A DNA stretch of 42,474 nucleotides from Bacteroidales bacterium (lineage in GTDB: Bacteria > Bacteroidota > Bacteroidia > Bacteroidales > UBA932): contig JAFZME010000065.1 of the NCBI GenBank assembly GCA_017553405.1, positions 1 through 42,474 of the forward strand. Reading direction: 5' to 3'. Positions 9,115 through 18,209 of this stretch are shown in pieces (positions within the stretch are counted from its first letter, which is position 1; the number at the start of each line of letters is the position of its first letter). The translations under genes were made by a program, and so were the position numbers. The notes beneath the pieces are model-generated. The model ran no database searches. It was not told where the DNA came from and saw only the letters and a program-made list of their open reading frames with translations.

Positions 9115-9822
9115 ATGAAAAGGTTTCTCACAGTCATCGCTGCCCTCGCAGTGATGATTTCCGCATCGGCGCAGGGCCTCAAGCTCGCCGACGGTATCCA
9201 CTATGGCGTCGTGGGCGGTTTCACATCCTCCCAGACCAACATCAAGAATTTCTCCTCCAAGTCGATAGCCCTCTACCACGCCGGCATCACTGCAAAGTTC
9301 AACCTTGGTATCGGTTTCGCCATCCAGCCGGCCCTCATCTATCAGGTGAAGGGCGCCAGGCTCTATGACGTGATCAACGAAGGGCTGTCCGAAGAAGAGA
9401 GGCACCAGTTCGACTATAAGCTCGGCTACCTCGAGCTCCCAGTCAACATCCAGTGGGGTCCGGACCTTCTGGCCTTCAGGCCTTACGTTTTCGTTGAGCC
9501 GTTTGTCGGCTATGCCGTCAACAACGACCTCATCGACGCCGTCAAGACGGCCGAAATCGAAGACTACACCAACCAGGAAAAGATCAAGAACGGCTGGAAG
9601 GAGTACGGTCTCAAGAGATTCGAGTACGGCCTCGGCCTCGGCGCCGGCTTCGAATTCTGGAGGGTTCAGATCTCCGCCCAGTGGTTCTGGAACTTCGGCA
9701 CGCTCTACAGCCCCACCTCCGACTCCGTCGATGGGCAGAACATTGCCGACAACATCAAGGACGCTTTCACCAAGAACAAGAACTTCCAGGGTGTGAAGGT
9801 GTCCCTCGCAATTATGTTCTAA
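9115..9822 (+). CDS. PorT-like outer-membrane beta-barrel protein
   Basis: A 235-residue exported protein. A signal peptide (MKRFLTVIAALAVMISASAQ) precedes alternating hydrophobic strands: HYGVVGGFTSSQ, IGFAIQPALIYQ, YLELPVNIQWG, FVEPFVGYAVNN, RFEYGLGLGAGFEFW and VQISAQWFWNFG. The protein ends in VKVSLAIMF, and a terminal Phe is the usual signal for barrel insertion by BAM. The layout matches the eight-stranded outer-membrane barrels common in Bacteroidota (OMP_b-brl_2 type, annotated as porin family or PorT). PorT itself belongs to the type IX secretion system, but similar barrels exist outside it and no T9SS gene is nearby, so a specific role is not assigned. Confidence 0.78.
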   Translation: MKRFLTVIAALAVMISASAQGLKLADGIHYGVVGGFTSSQTNIKNFSSKSIALYHAGITAKFNLGIGFAIQPALIYQVKGARLYDVINEGLSEEERHQFDYKLGYLELPVNIQWGPDLLAFRPYVFVEPFVGYAVNNDLIDAVKTAEIEDYTNQEKIKNGWKEYGLKRFEYGLGLGAGFEFWRVQISAQWFWNFGTLYSPTSDSVDGQNIADNIKDAFTKNKNFQGVKVSLAIMF

Positions 9823-10797
9823 GTGGGCGCAGGGCGGGTCAAAGAATTCCTCAAACCAGGACTTGAAAGGGTGAACACTTTGATGTCCACCCTTTTAAGC
9901 AGTGACGTGCAACTCCTTGACCAGGTCAACGCTTCCGTCCTTCAGGGCGGTGGGAAGATGATTCGCCCGATGCTGGCCCTGCTTGCGGCCGGCGCCTGTG
10001 GACGCCGCGACGACGAAGAGGCCGTTAAGGTCGCCGCAATCTCGGAAGTGCTCCACAACGCAACGCTTCTCCACGACGACGTCGTGGACGGCAGTTCCCT
10101 CCGCAGAGGCGCTCCAACGGTGTTCTCGCTGCTCGGCGGCGGCCCGGCGGTCCTGCTCGGAGACTACTGGCTCTCGAAGGCCGTGGACACCATCCTCTCC
10201 ACCAAAGTCAATCCGTCGGCTTTAATCAGGATATTCGCGCAGACGATTTCCGACCTTGCCGGCGGAGAACTCCTCCAGATGGAAAAAGCCGGCACCTGCG
10301 ACACCACGGAAGATGATTATCTCCGCATAATCCACTGTAAGACCGCGTCGCTTTTCGAGGCGACGGCCCGCGGAGTGGCCATTGCCGTCGGAGCGCCGGA
10401 AGCCTCCGTCGAGGCACTCGCTCAATACGGCGCTGCTGTCGGGTGCGCCTTCCAGATCAAGGACGACATCTTCGACTATCTTTCCGATGAATCCATCGGC
10501 AAGCCGGTAGGGATTGACATAGCCGAAAAGAAGATCACCCTGCCCCTTCTCGGAGCGCTCAAGGACTCTCCTGAAGAGGCGCGGATACGCGGCCTTATGC
10601 GCGAGATGGATTCCCATCCGGAGAACGCGGAAAAGATCAGGGAGTTTGCGATCGACGGCGGAGGCGTCGTCTATGCGGAAAAAAGACTGTCGGATTTCAC
10701 GGAAAAAGCGATCGAGGCCCTTTCTCCGCTTCCGGAAACGGAAGAAAAATCGTATCTTGCGGAACTTGCCCTTTACATTGCAGGACGGAAAAAATGA
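9823..10797 (+). CDS. Polyprenyl diphosphate synthase
   Basis: Trans-prenyltransferase that condenses isopentenyl diphosphate units onto an allylic diphosphate, giving the C35-C40 chain used for menaquinone side chains. The menA gene at 22856-23761 would use such a product. The protein has 324 residues. The first aspartate motif DDVVD (85-89) carries the downstream SLRRG, and the second is DDIFD (214-218) inside QIKDDIFDYLSD. GGKMIRP at 43-49 is the typical IPP-binding start. The start codon is GTG directly after the preceding TAA, and no better ATG fits the N-terminal helix. The stop overlaps the next gene as ATGA. Chain length is inferred from the family, not shown. Confidence 0.9.
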   Translation: MGAGRVKEFLKPGLERVNTLMSTLLSSDVQLLDQVNASVLQGGGKMIRPMLALLAAGACGRRDDEEAVKVAAISEVLHNATLLHDDVVDGSSLRRGAPTVFSLLGGGPAVLLGDYWLSKAVDTILSTKVNPSALIRIFAQTISDLAGGELLQMEKAGTCDTTEDDYLRIIHCKTASLFEATARGVAIAVGAPEASVEALAQYGAAVGCAFQIKDDIFDYLSDESIGKPVGIDIAEKKITLPLLGALKDSPEEARIRGLMREMDSHPENAEKIREFAIDGGGVVYAEKRLSDFTEKAIEALSPLPETEEKSYLAELALYIAGRKK

Positions 10798-11816
10798 GAT
10801 TCGCTGACATAAAGGAAAATGAAAATCTGGTGAAGGCCCTTGTCGGGATGGTCGACAGCGGCAGGATCCCCCACGCCATCCTGTTCCACGAGAACGACGG
10901 CGGCGGCGGCATTCCCCTTGTCCTCGCCTTCCTCCAGTACCTTTATTGCCAGCACCGCGCCTCCGGAGACTCCTGCGGCGAATGTCCCGAATGCAACAAG
11001 ATCCACAAGCTCATCCACCCGGATGTCCGCTTCATCTTCCCCGTCGCCGGCAAGGATCTCGCCTCCGCCCACATCGAAGAGTGGCGCGAGCTCGTGACCA
11101 GGGACCCGTGGTTCCGCGAAAGCGATCTCGACGCCGCGCTCGGCATTGAGGGCAAGCAGGGGATCATCTCCGTGGCAGAGTCGAGAGGGATTATCGACTC
11201 GCTCCTGCTCTCGGCCGTGCAGGGAGGCTGGCGCAGCGTGGTCATCTATCTCCCGGAGAAGATGAACCAGCAGGCCGCCAACGCCCTCCTGAAGGTTCTC
11301 GAAGAGCCCTCCGACAGCACCATCTTCCTTCTCGTCACCCATTCCCCCGAGTCGGTGATGAAGACCATCTATTCCAGATGCCTCCTCGTGAGGGTGATTC
11401 CCCTCTCGGAAGAGGAGGAGATGCGCGTCCACCCGGAAAAGAGCCCGGACTACGACACCTTCGGCGACATCTTCCACGACCTTGTCGTAGCGATTGAGGA
11501 GCGCAATCTTTCCGCCGCCATCGAGATCGGCGAGACTATGGCCGCCCTCCCGTCGAGGGAGAAGCAGAAAAACTTCTGCCGCTTCGCCGGGGAGTCGCTC
11601 CGCCGTATTTTCCTCATCCAGCAGGGCCTTGGCGACCTTGCCCGCATCCCCGAAGACGAAAAACTCTTCTACACAGAGTCCGCCGCGAAGCTTCCGAAGA
11701 AGTTCCCGCGCGTGGCCATCTCCCATTTCGACACGGCCGCGAAGCTGGTCGCGTCCAACGTCAACCAGAAAATCCTCTTCTCCGACCTGACCAACAGGTT
11801 ATTTATGATATTGTAA
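10794..11816 (+). CDS. holB: DNA polymerase III delta-prime subunit (clamp loader)
   Basis: Clamp-loader subunit that works with gamma/tau and delta to load the beta clamp. It has 340 residues. The AAA+ core keeps the zinc module Cys52-Cys61-Cys64-Cys67 (CGECPECNK) and the SRC motif at 194-196 that supplies an arginine finger to the neighbouring subunit. The P-loop position reads LFHENDGGGGIPL and lacks the GKT of a real Walker A, so it should not bind ATP, as expected for delta-prime. NQQAANALLKVLEEP near 158-172 is the typical delta-prime/gamma signature. The start overlaps the previous stop (ATGA), and the stop overlaps ricT as TAATG. Confidence 0.88.
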   Translation: MRFADIKENENLVKALVGMVDSGRIPHAILFHENDGGGGIPLVLAFLQYLYCQHRASGDSCGECPECNKIHKLIHPDVRFIFPVAGKDLASAHIEEWRELVTRDPWFRESDLDAALGIEGKQGIISVAESRGIIDSLLLSAVQGGWRSVVIYLPEKMNQQAANALLKVLEEPSDSTIFLLVTHSPESVMKTIYSRCLLVRVIPLSEEEEMRVHPEKSPDYDTFGDIFHDLVVAIEERNLSAAIEIGETMAALPSREKQKNFCRFAGESLRRIFLIQQGLGDLARIPEDEKLFYTESAAKLPKKFPRVAISHFDTAAKLVASNVNQKILFSDLTNRLFMIL

Positions 11817-12955
11817 TGGACAATTCCGATAACGAAAATATAAAATTCGACTGTTTCAGAGGCTGCGCCGTCGTGGATGGACCGGACGGGACTCCCGAGT
11901 GCACCTACCGTCAGGGCTGCTGCAAGCTTGAGGTCTACGACTACCTCAAGGGCATCCCCAGCGAGCAGTGCCGCGACCTCTTCGAAGTCCGCTTCAAAAA
12001 CACCCGCAAGGGCATCTACCGCAACACTTCCGGCCAGAGCATCAAGACCGGCGACCTCGTCATCGTCGAGGCCCAGACCGGCCACGACCTCGGCATCGTG
12101 ACTCTCGAAGGGCCGCTCATCCTCCGCCAGATGAAGGCGAAGGAGATCGACCCCGAGACCACGGAGCTCAAGCGCATCTACCGCAAGGCCCGCCCGTTCG
12201 ACATATCCCGCTGGCAGGAAGCCATAGCACGGGAGCAGGACACTATGATCCGCGCCCGCGAAATCGCCGCCGACCTCGGCCTCGAGATGAAAATCGGCGA
12301 CGTGGAGTTCCAGGGCGACGGCACGAAGGCCATATTCTACTATATAGCCGACGGCAGGGTGGACTTCCGCCAGCTCATCAAGGACTTTGCGGAAGAATTC
12401 CACATCAGGATAGAGATGAAGCAGATCGGCGCTCGCCAGGAGGCCGGCCTCATCGGTGGCCTCGGCGTCTGCGGCCGCGAGCTCTGCTGCGCCAACTACA
12501 TCACGACCTTCAAGTCCATCACCACCGGCGCGGCCCGTATCCAGGACCTTTCCCTCAACCCGCAGAAGCTCGCCGGCCAGTGCGGCAAGCTCAAGTGCTG
12601 CCTCAACTACGAAGTCGACAACTACAACGACGCCCGTTCCCGCCTCCCGCGGGTGGTGGAGCCGCTGGAGTTCGAAGACGGCCCCGCGTGGCTCGTCAAG
12701 ACGGACATCCTCCGCGAAATACTCTATTTCTCCTACGAGAAAGGCTCCCTGACCAATGTCTACCCGCTTTCAGCCGAAGAGGTCAAGGAAATCCTCGAGA
12801 TGAACCGCGACGGCATCAAGCCCGAATCCCTTAAGAACGATTCTCTCGCCCCCGCTCCGGAATTCATATCCGCAGTCGGCGACGACAGCATCTCGCGTTT
12901 CGACGAGGTGAAGCGCAACCGCAAGAAAAAGCGCCGCAAAAAGAACGCCCAATGA
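11816..12955 (+). CDS. ricT: PSP1-domain protein, RicT/YaaT family
   Basis: Cytosolic PSP1-domain protein of 379 residues. In Bacillus the RicT protein joins RicA and RicF in an Fe-S complex that adjusts RNase Y-dependent mRNA processing; the role in Bacteroidota is not established. The PSP1 core is visible from about 62 to 150. It is followed by the cysteine-rich conserved part VCGRELCCANY (Cys219, 224, 225) and GQCGKLKCCLNYE (Cys256, 261, 262), which could ligate a cluster. Further Cys pairs near the N-terminus (13/17, 29, 35/36) are extra compared with Bacillus RicT. The C-terminal tail is very basic (KRNRKKKRRKKNAQ), suggesting RNA or ribosome contact. It is coupled on both sides by overlaps, TAATG before and ATGA after. 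Confidence 0.88.
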   Translation: MDNSDNENIKFDCFRGCAVVDGPDGTPECTYRQGCCKLEVYDYLKGIPSEQCRDLFEVRFKNTRKGIYRNTSGQSIKTGDLVIVEAQTGHDLGIVTLEGPLILRQMKAKEIDPETTELKRIYRKARPFDISRWQEAIAREQDTMIRAREIAADLGLEMKIGDVEFQGDGTKAIFYYIADGRVDFRQLIKDFAEEFHIRIEMKQIGARQEAGLIGGLGVCGRELCCANYITTFKSITTGAARIQDLSLNPQKLAGQCGKLKCCLNYEVDNYNDARSRLPRVVEPLEFEDGPAWLVKTDILREILYFSYEKGSLTNVYPLSAEEVKEILEMNRDGIKPESLKNDSLAPAPEFISAVGDDSISRFDEVKRNRKKKRRKKNAQ

Positions 12956-13380
12956 GAAAGACGGGAGCCGTCATACTGCTTCTGGCCTTCTTTCTGGCCT
13001 GTTCCGCGCCCAAGGGGGCGGAGCAGTTCCTGAAGGGAGCAGGCCCCTGGTCGTTCGAGGTGGATATGACGGACAGCCTGTCCACCTATGACATCTCGTT
13101 CTACACCAGGCGCGACTGCGCCCCTGCCAGGAGAGCGCAGGTAGCGGAGCTCCCGCTGACCGTCGAGTGGGTGTCGCCCGCGGCCGACACCTTGAGAGAG
13201 GTCGTGTACCTGCCTCTTTCGGCAAAGAGCACGTTCTACTCCTCGGAGACCTCGATTCCCTACCGTAATGGCGTGGCTCCGGCCAGCCACGGCGTCTGGA
13301 CACTCGTCGTCACGCCTCACGACACCGTCACCGTCCGCGGCCTCCGCGGCCTCGGCCTGGCTGTCAAACGCCGTAAGTGA
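12952..13380 (+). CDS. GldH-like lipoprotein
   Basis: A lipoprotein of 142 residues. The signal MRKTGAVILLLAFFLAC ends with the lipidated Cys17. The mature part is small and beta-rich, with WSFEVDMTDSLSTYDISFYTRRD, LPLTVEWVSPAADTLREVVYLPLS, and a final HGVWTLVVTPHDTVTVRGL. Position directly behind ricT and size fit the GldH gliding-motility lipoproteins, which occur widely in Bacteroidota including non-gliding species. Sequence identity to GldH is only moderate to the eye, so the name is an inference from context and fold. No other gld or spr gene is present in the window. The start overlaps the ricT stop (ATGA). Confidence 0.6.
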   Translation: MRKTGAVILLLAFFLACSAPKGAEQFLKGAGPWSFEVDMTDSLSTYDISFYTRRDCAPARRAQVAELPLTVEWVSPAADTLREVVYLPLSAKSTFYSSETSIPYRNGVAPASHGVWTLVVTPHDTVTVRGLRGLGLAVKRRK

Positions 13381-14204
13381 TGGGACACGACAAGCTCCGC
13401 AAATTCGCCGAGAACGAGACGTTCTCCTGCCTTAAGCAGCCCTCCTCCGAGGGTGTGGTGCTGAGGACTGGCGAGCCGGGGCTCCATCTGCAGGATCATC
13501 CTTTGAAGGGCCGCTGGGGCGCCGATGTGTTCGGCAACGACCGCCCCATAGTCCTTGAGCTCGGCTGCGGCAAAGGCGACTACACTGTCGCTCTTGCCGA
13601 GCGCTTCCCTTCTATGAACTTTATAGGTGTGGACATTAAGGGCGCCCGCCTCTGGAAAGGGGCCAAATACGTCACGGAGAACAAAATCGCCAATGCGGCG
13701 TTCCTCCGCACGAGGGTGGAATTCCTCGAGGCGTTCTTCGCCCCTGGCGAGGTCGCGGAGATCTGGCTCACCTTCTCCGACCCCCAGCTCAAAAGCCCCT
13801 CAAGCCGGCTTTCCTCCCCGGAGTTCCTTCGCCGCTACTGCCGCTTCCTCGCCCCCGGCGGCACCGTCCACCTCAAGACCGACAGCCGCTTCCTCCACGA
13901 ATACACCAAGGCTGTGGTCAAGGCCTCGGACTACCCGGTTCTCGCCTGCTCGGCCGATGTCTATGTCAAAGGGCTGCCTGCCGGAGCGCCGCCTGCCGCC
14001 CCTCAGCAAGGCAAACTCCCTCCCGTCGTCACGGAAATCCAAACCTTCTACGAGAAGATGTTCCTCGCAGAGGGCTATCCGATAACTTATGTCGCCTTCA
14101 CCCCTTGCGGCGAGCCGGCGGCTCCCGACTTCGACGAGAAGTTCTGGAAGCAGGCCGAAGGCGGCCGCCGTTCCTTCTCCCACGCCCCTCACAAGAAGCA
14201 ATGA
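13380..14204 (+). CDS. trmB: tRNA (guanine-N7-)-methyltransferase
   Basis: Makes m7G46 in the variable loop of tRNAs using SAM. The ATG at 13380 overlaps the preceding TGA as TGATG and gives 274 residues; a GTG one codon earlier is also possible. The SAM motif LELGCGKGDY lies at about 59-68 and the acidic ribose-binding strand is FIGVDIKGARLW. The catalytic loop reads FSDPQLK (132-138) instead of the proteobacterial FPDPWPK, a known Bacteroidota variant. TEIQTFYEKMFLAEG is the tRNA-contacting T-x-x-E-x-x-F segment. The C-terminal tail is about 25 residues longer than usual. It is coupled to miaA by an ATGA overlap. Confidence 0.93.
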   Translation: MGHDKLRKFAENETFSCLKQPSSEGVVLRTGEPGLHLQDHPLKGRWGADVFGNDRPIVLELGCGKGDYTVALAERFPSMNFIGVDIKGARLWKGAKYVTENKIANAAFLRTRVEFLEAFFAPGEVAEIWLTFSDPQLKSPSSRLSSPEFLRRYCRFLAPGGTVHLKTDSRFLHEYTKAVVKASDYPVLACSADVYVKGLPAGAPPAAPQQGKLPPVVTEIQTFYEKMFLAEGYPITYVAFTPCGEPAAPDFDEKFWKQAEGGRRSFSHAPHKKQ

Positions 14205-15154
14205 AACCTGTCCCCGCACCTCTCCCCGATCCCGAGACCATCGACGTAGAAGCCGTCTTCCGTTCCTGGAAGTCCGGCGAGATCGAAATGGTCGTCGTGC
14301 TCGGCCCCACGGCCTCCGGCAAGACACGCTACGCCGTGGAGCTATGCCGCACCTTCAACGCCCTCGCTGGCGAGAAGGTCGCGGAGATCATCTCCGCCGA
14401 CTCCCGCCAGGTCTACCGCGGTATGGACATAGGCACGGGGAAAGACCTTGACGAGTATGGGGACATCCCCTATCACCTTATAGACATCGCCGACGCGGGC
14501 GAGCGCTACGACCTCTACAGCTACCAGGCGGATTTCGAGAAGGTCTTCGCCGAGCTCTCCGCCAAGGGGCAGCTCCCCGTCGTCTGCGGCGGCACTGGGC
14601 TCTATATCCAGGCCGTCACCTCGGCCTACAAGCTTTCCTCCGTCCCGCCGAATCCGGAGCTCCGCGCCGAGCTCGAGCAGGAGGACATCGAAGAGCTTCG
14701 CGAGGCCCTTCTCGAGCGCCGCGAGGCCGACCGTGAGACGCTTCTTTCCAAGCGCCGCCTCATCCGCGCCCTCGAGATCGCCTTCTACGAGGAAGATCAC
14801 CCGGTCGAAAGGACCGAATACCGCGCCAAAAAGGCTTATTTCATCGGCACACTCGTGACAGTGGAGGAAAGGAACGCGCGCATCGACCGCCGCCTCCGCG
14901 AGCGCCTCGAAGGCGGCCTCGTCGAGGAAGTCAAAGGCCTCCTGGACAGCGGCGTACGGCCGGAAGAACTCATCAACTACGGCCTCGAGTACAAGTTCGT
15001 CACCCAGCACGTACTGGGCGTCATCGACTACGACACGATGTTCACCCTCCTCTCCACCGCCATCCACCAGTTCGCCAAGCGCCAAATGACCTTCTTCCGC
15101 GGAATGGAATCCAAAGGCACCCTCATCCACTGGACTATTCCACCAGGTCGATGA
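14201..15154 (+). CDS. miaA: tRNA dimethylallyltransferase
   Basis: Transfers a dimethylallyl group to N6 of A37 in tRNAs that read U-starting codons. The ATG at 14201 overlaps the trmB stop and gives 317 residues; a longer frame upstream lies inside trmB and is not credible. The P-loop GPTASGKT is at 35-42, the substrate loop SADSRQVYRGMDIGTGK at 65-81, CGGTGLYIQAV follows near 129, and QMTFFRGM closes the protein. The usual DSxQ contact reads DSRQ, and there is an extra 25-residue acidic N-terminal stretch. Bacteroidota often carry two MiaA paralogues, and this resembles the DSRQVYRGMDIGTGK type. The last 20 bases overlap the convergent GT117 gene. Confidence 0.92.
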   Translation: MKPVPAPLPDPETIDVEAVFRSWKSGEIEMVVVLGPTASGKTRYAVELCRTFNALAGEKVAEIISADSRQVYRGMDIGTGKDLDEYGDIPYHLIDIADAGERYDLYSYQADFEKVFAELSAKGQLPVVCGGTGLYIQAVTSAYKLSSVPPNPELRAELEQEDIEELREALLERREADRETLLSKRRLIRALEIAFYEEDHPVERTEYRAKKAYFIGTLVTVEERNARIDRRLRERLEGGLVEEVKGLLDSGVRPEELINYGLEYKFVTQHVLGVIDYDTMFTLLSTAIHQFAKRQMTFFRGMESKGTLIHWTIPPGR

Positions 15155-18100
15155 GTTTGGCGAGGGTGTCGGTGAGGGTGTCGGCGATTTCGGCGTCGCC
15201 GCCCTTTTCGAGTTCGTCGGCGAGGTAGTAGATGTACTGGCCCACGAGTTCGAAGTCGGACGAGGCGTAGTCGCTGAATTCAAGATAGAATTTCGCGCTC
15301 TGGAGGAGTTGCTCGCCCATCCTGAGGCCTAGGGCAGCCGCCTTATCGGGCGCTCCGAGCTTGTAGTAGTCGGAGACCATCCTGATGACCATATAGTCAT
15401 TGGAGGTGAAGCCGAGGCAGATCGACTCGAGCGGGAAATTGCTCTCCTTGACGCGCTCCTGGCAGAGGTCGAGAATCTCCAGCGCCTTCTCGTTCTCTCC
15501 GGCATCCATCAGCGCCTGGGCGGTGCTGACGTGGATGGCCCTCTGGGAGAGGACGCCGAGGAAGGTGTAGAGGTTCTGGTAATCCACGAACCAGTCTTCG
15601 CGGCTGAGGGCCTCCCAGGTGTAGACGTCCTTCATCTTGTGATAGAGCTCAAGAGCGTCGACCTTGCCGGGGGCGGTGGAGGAAATCTTGTTCTTGATAG
15701 GAGTCAGCCTGTAGGAGAATCCGTCGTACATCAGGTAGTCCTTGAGGCCGAGCTCGATGTCGCCGCCCATATTGAGGAGGTTGATCTGCCTGTCCCAGTT
15801 GTAGTTGGAAAGCAGGTCGAGCATAAAGAGCTCGGGCTTCGTCAGGTAGTTCTTCCCTTCGGATATATTGATGGTAATCTCCTCGGGAATCTGGTCGGCG
15901 AAGCACTCCGGAACGATGCCGCAGCGGAGGCAGTTCTCCTTATTGACCGGGATGACTATCTTCCTGGCGCAGAGGAAATCCACTTTCCTGCCGCTGGTGA
16001 GCTCCACCCTGTAGGAAGGATCCTTGAAAATGTCCATCACCTCCTTGATTGGGACCGGAGCGCCCTTGTCGCCGGTGATGAAGATATATTCATTGGTCCC
16101 GTAGAGGTACTGCCTGTGGGGGACGGTCAGGTTGAGCGGCTTGCTCTCGTTGACGGCATAGAGCATCTGGTCGATATGCCAGTCGGTGCCGAGAAGCGAA
16201 GTGTTGACTATCCTCACGTCGGTCCTCACGCCTTCCACCTCCTGGGCGTACCAGAGAGGGAAGGTGTCGTTGTCGCCGTGGGTGATGAGTATGCCCTGCG
16301 GCCCGGCGGAATTGAGGTAGTTGCGGGCCATCTCCACCGCGGTGCGGCGGTTGGAACGGTCGTGGTCGTCCCAGTTTTCCTCGGCCATAAGCACCGGAAC
16401 GCCGAGGCAGAGGACACCGGTCGCAATGGCTATCTCCTTCGCGTATTTACCCTTCGACGCTTCCGTGACCCAGCTATAGATGGCGGCAACGGCAAAGCCT
16501 ATCCAGACCGAGAACATATAGAACGAACCGTCATAGGCATAGTCCCTCTCGCGCACCTGGTAGGGTGGCTGATTGAGGTAAAGGACGATGGCGATGCCCG
16601 TCATAAAGAACATAAGGAACACAATCCACGAGCCCCTCTTGTCCTTGTCGAACTGGAACACGAGGCCCAGTATGCCGAGAAGCAGCGGCAGCAGGAAGTA
16701 GTGGTTCTTACCCTTGTTCTCCTTCAGCACATCGGGAGCGTCGGACTGGTCACCGAGGCGGAGCTTGTCGAGAACTCCGATGCCCGACTCCCAGTTGCCG
16801 TAGAACAGCTCGCCCGGGTTGGGCGAATGGATCTCATTCTGCCGTCCGGCGAAATTCCACATAAAGTAGCGCCAGTACATCCAGCCGAGCTGGTAGTCGA
16901 AGAAGTAGCGCAGGTTGGCACCCATAGTCGGCTTGCGGTGCTCCGCGCCGGGGATCTTGCGGCCCTTGCCCTGGGTGTAGGTCTCGTAGAAGTCTATATA
17001 GCGGGGATCGGCCGAAGACCACATACGGGGGAAGAGCATCTTGCCCTCGCTGCGGTAGCTGGCGTCGGCAGGGCTGTCCGCCTTGACGTACTTGCCGTCG
17101 AGCGGGGCCCAGTAGGTCCCGAGTTTGAGGTCGTACGGAGCGTCGAAATACTGCCCGTAGAGGAGCGGAACGCTGCCGTACTGCTCACGGCTGAGGTAGC
17201 GGACGAGGGTGTAGGGGTTGTCAGGCTGGTACTCATTTGTCGGAGTCTTCACCGCGGAGCGGATAATCACGATGGAGAACAGCGAGAAGCCGATGATGAG
17301 CGAAGTCACACAGAGAAGAAGCGTGTTGAAGAACACTTTCTTCTTCTTGAGCGTGGAGAACAGGCCCCAGAAGCAGAGCCCGAGGAGGGCCAGCACGAAG
17401 AACGCCGCACCCGTGTTGTACGGGAGGTGGAATCCGTTGACGAATATACGGTCGAAGAACGCTGCGAGCTTCGGAAGATACGGGATAAACAGGAACACAA
17501 GCAGCCCCTCTATCACGACACCGACCATAAATATGCCCACAAGCTGCCAGAAGGTGTATTTTCCATCCTCCTTCTTGCGGTAGTAGTACATAAACACGAA
17601 GGCCGGAATGGTCAGGAGGTTGAGCAGGTGGACGCCTATGGAAAGGCCCATAAGCAGGGCTATGAGCACTATCCAGCGGTCGGCGTGGGGCTCGTCGGCA
17701 TTCTCATACCACTTTGTCATAGCCCAGAAAACCAGGGCTGTGAAGAGCGACGACATCGCGTAGACCTCACCCTCGACGGCTGAGAACCAGAACGTGTCGG
17801 AGAAGCAGTAGGCCAGCGAGCCGACAACGCCGCTGCCGAAAATGGCGATTGCCTCAGGGAGACTGTATTCTCCGTCCCTGCCCGAAGGCTTGATGAGCCT
17901 CTTGGTGAAAAAGACAATAGTCAGATAGAGGAGGAAAATGGTCAGGGCTGAGCAGATGCCGCTCATCGCGTTGACCGCGACGGCCGCGTGATCAGCGTCG
18001 GCGAACATCGAAAACGCCCGTGCAAACAGCTGGAACACGGGGTTTCCCGGAGGGTGGCCCACTTCGAGTTTGTACGACGAAGCAATGAACTCGCCGCAGT

Positions 18101-18209
18101 CCCAGAAGGATGCGGTCGGCTCGATGGTCATAAGATAGGTCACCGCCGAGATCAGAAATACTGCCAGAGCGGAAACGCGGTTCCAGAGTTTGAATTTTAT
18201 ATTGTTCAT
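15135..18209 (-). CDS. DUF2723 / glycosyltransferase family 117 membrane protein
   Basis: Large integral membrane protein of 1024 residues. The first 600 or so residues hold about a dozen hydrophobic segments. The N-terminal signature MTIEPTASFWDCGEFIASSY carries Glu30, Asp37 and Glu40, and is followed by LEVGHPPGNPVFQL. These acidic residues in the first external loop resemble the catalytic Asp/Glu of protein O-mannosyltransferases, and the family is classed as GT117. The C-terminal 300 residues are soluble and helical, probably periplasmic. The donor and acceptor are unknown; protein O-glycosylation in the periplasm is the family-based inference. The gene is last in the lepA operon, overlapping the EnvC-like gene by ATGA. 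Its 3' end overlaps miaA by 20 bases. Confidence 0.85.
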   Translation of the reverse strand: MNNIKFKLWNRVSALAVFLISAVTYLMTIEPTASFWDCGEFIASSYKLEVGHPPGNPVFQLFARAFSMFADADHAAVAVNAMSGICSALTIFLLYLTIVFFTKRLIKPSGRDGEYSLPEAIAIFGSGVVGSLAYCFSDTFWFSAVEGEVYAMSSLFTALVFWAMTKWYENADEPHADRWIVLIALLMGLSIGVHLLNLLTIPAFVFMYYYRKKEDGKYTFWQLVGIFMVGVVIEGLLVFLFIPYLPKLAAFFDRIFVNGFHLPYNTGAAFFVLALLGLCFWGLFSTLKKKKVFFNTLLLCVTSLIIGFSLFSIVIIRSAVKTPTNEYQPDNPYTLVRYLSREQYGSVPLLYGQYFDAPYDLKLGTYWAPLDGKYVKADSPADASYRSEGKMLFPRMWSSADPRYIDFYETYTQGKGRKIPGAEHRKPTMGANLRYFFDYQLGWMYWRYFMWNFAGRQNEIHSPNPGELFYGNWESGIGVLDKLRLGDQSDAPDVLKENKGKNHYFLLPLLLGILGLVFQFDKDKRGSWIVFLMFFMTGIAIVLYLNQPPYQVRERDYAYDGSFYMFSVWIGFAVAAIYSWVTEASKGKYAKEIAIATGVLCLGVPVLMAEENWDDHDRSNRRTAVEMARNYLNSAGPQGILITHGDNDTFPLWYAQEVEGVRTDVRIVNTSLLGTDWHIDQMLYAVNESKPLNLTVPHRQYLYGTNEYIFITGDKGAPVPIKEVMDIFKDPSYRVELTSGRKVDFLCARKIVIPVNKENCLRCGIVPECFADQIPEEITINISEGKNYLTKPELFMLDLLSNYNWDRQINLLNMGGDIELGLKDYLMYDGFSYRLTPIKNKISSTAPGKVDALELYHKMKDVYTWEALSREDWFVDYQNLYTFLGVLSQRAIHVSTAQALMDAGENEKALEILDLCQERVKESNFPLESICLGFTSNDYMVIRMVSDYYKLGAPDKAAALGLRMGEQLLQSAKFYLEFSDYASSDFELVGQYIYYLADELEKGGDAEIADTLTDTLAKLIDLVE

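Noticed and set aside
9115-9822. Type IX secretion function for the PorT-like barrel
   Set aside because: No other T9SS gene and no C-terminal sorting domain is visible in the window; the barrel type is shared by many unrelated outer-membrane proteins.
14105-14200. A longer N-terminus for MiaA
   Set aside because: The extra residues are an Arg-rich read-through of trmB in another frame; the ATG at 14201 overlaps the trmB stop in the pattern used throughout the window.
15531-17783. A 750-codon open frame on the plus strand
   Set aside because: It is exactly antisense to the DUF2723/GT117 gene, has no domain pattern, and is a by-product of GC-rich third positions keeping the opposite frame open.
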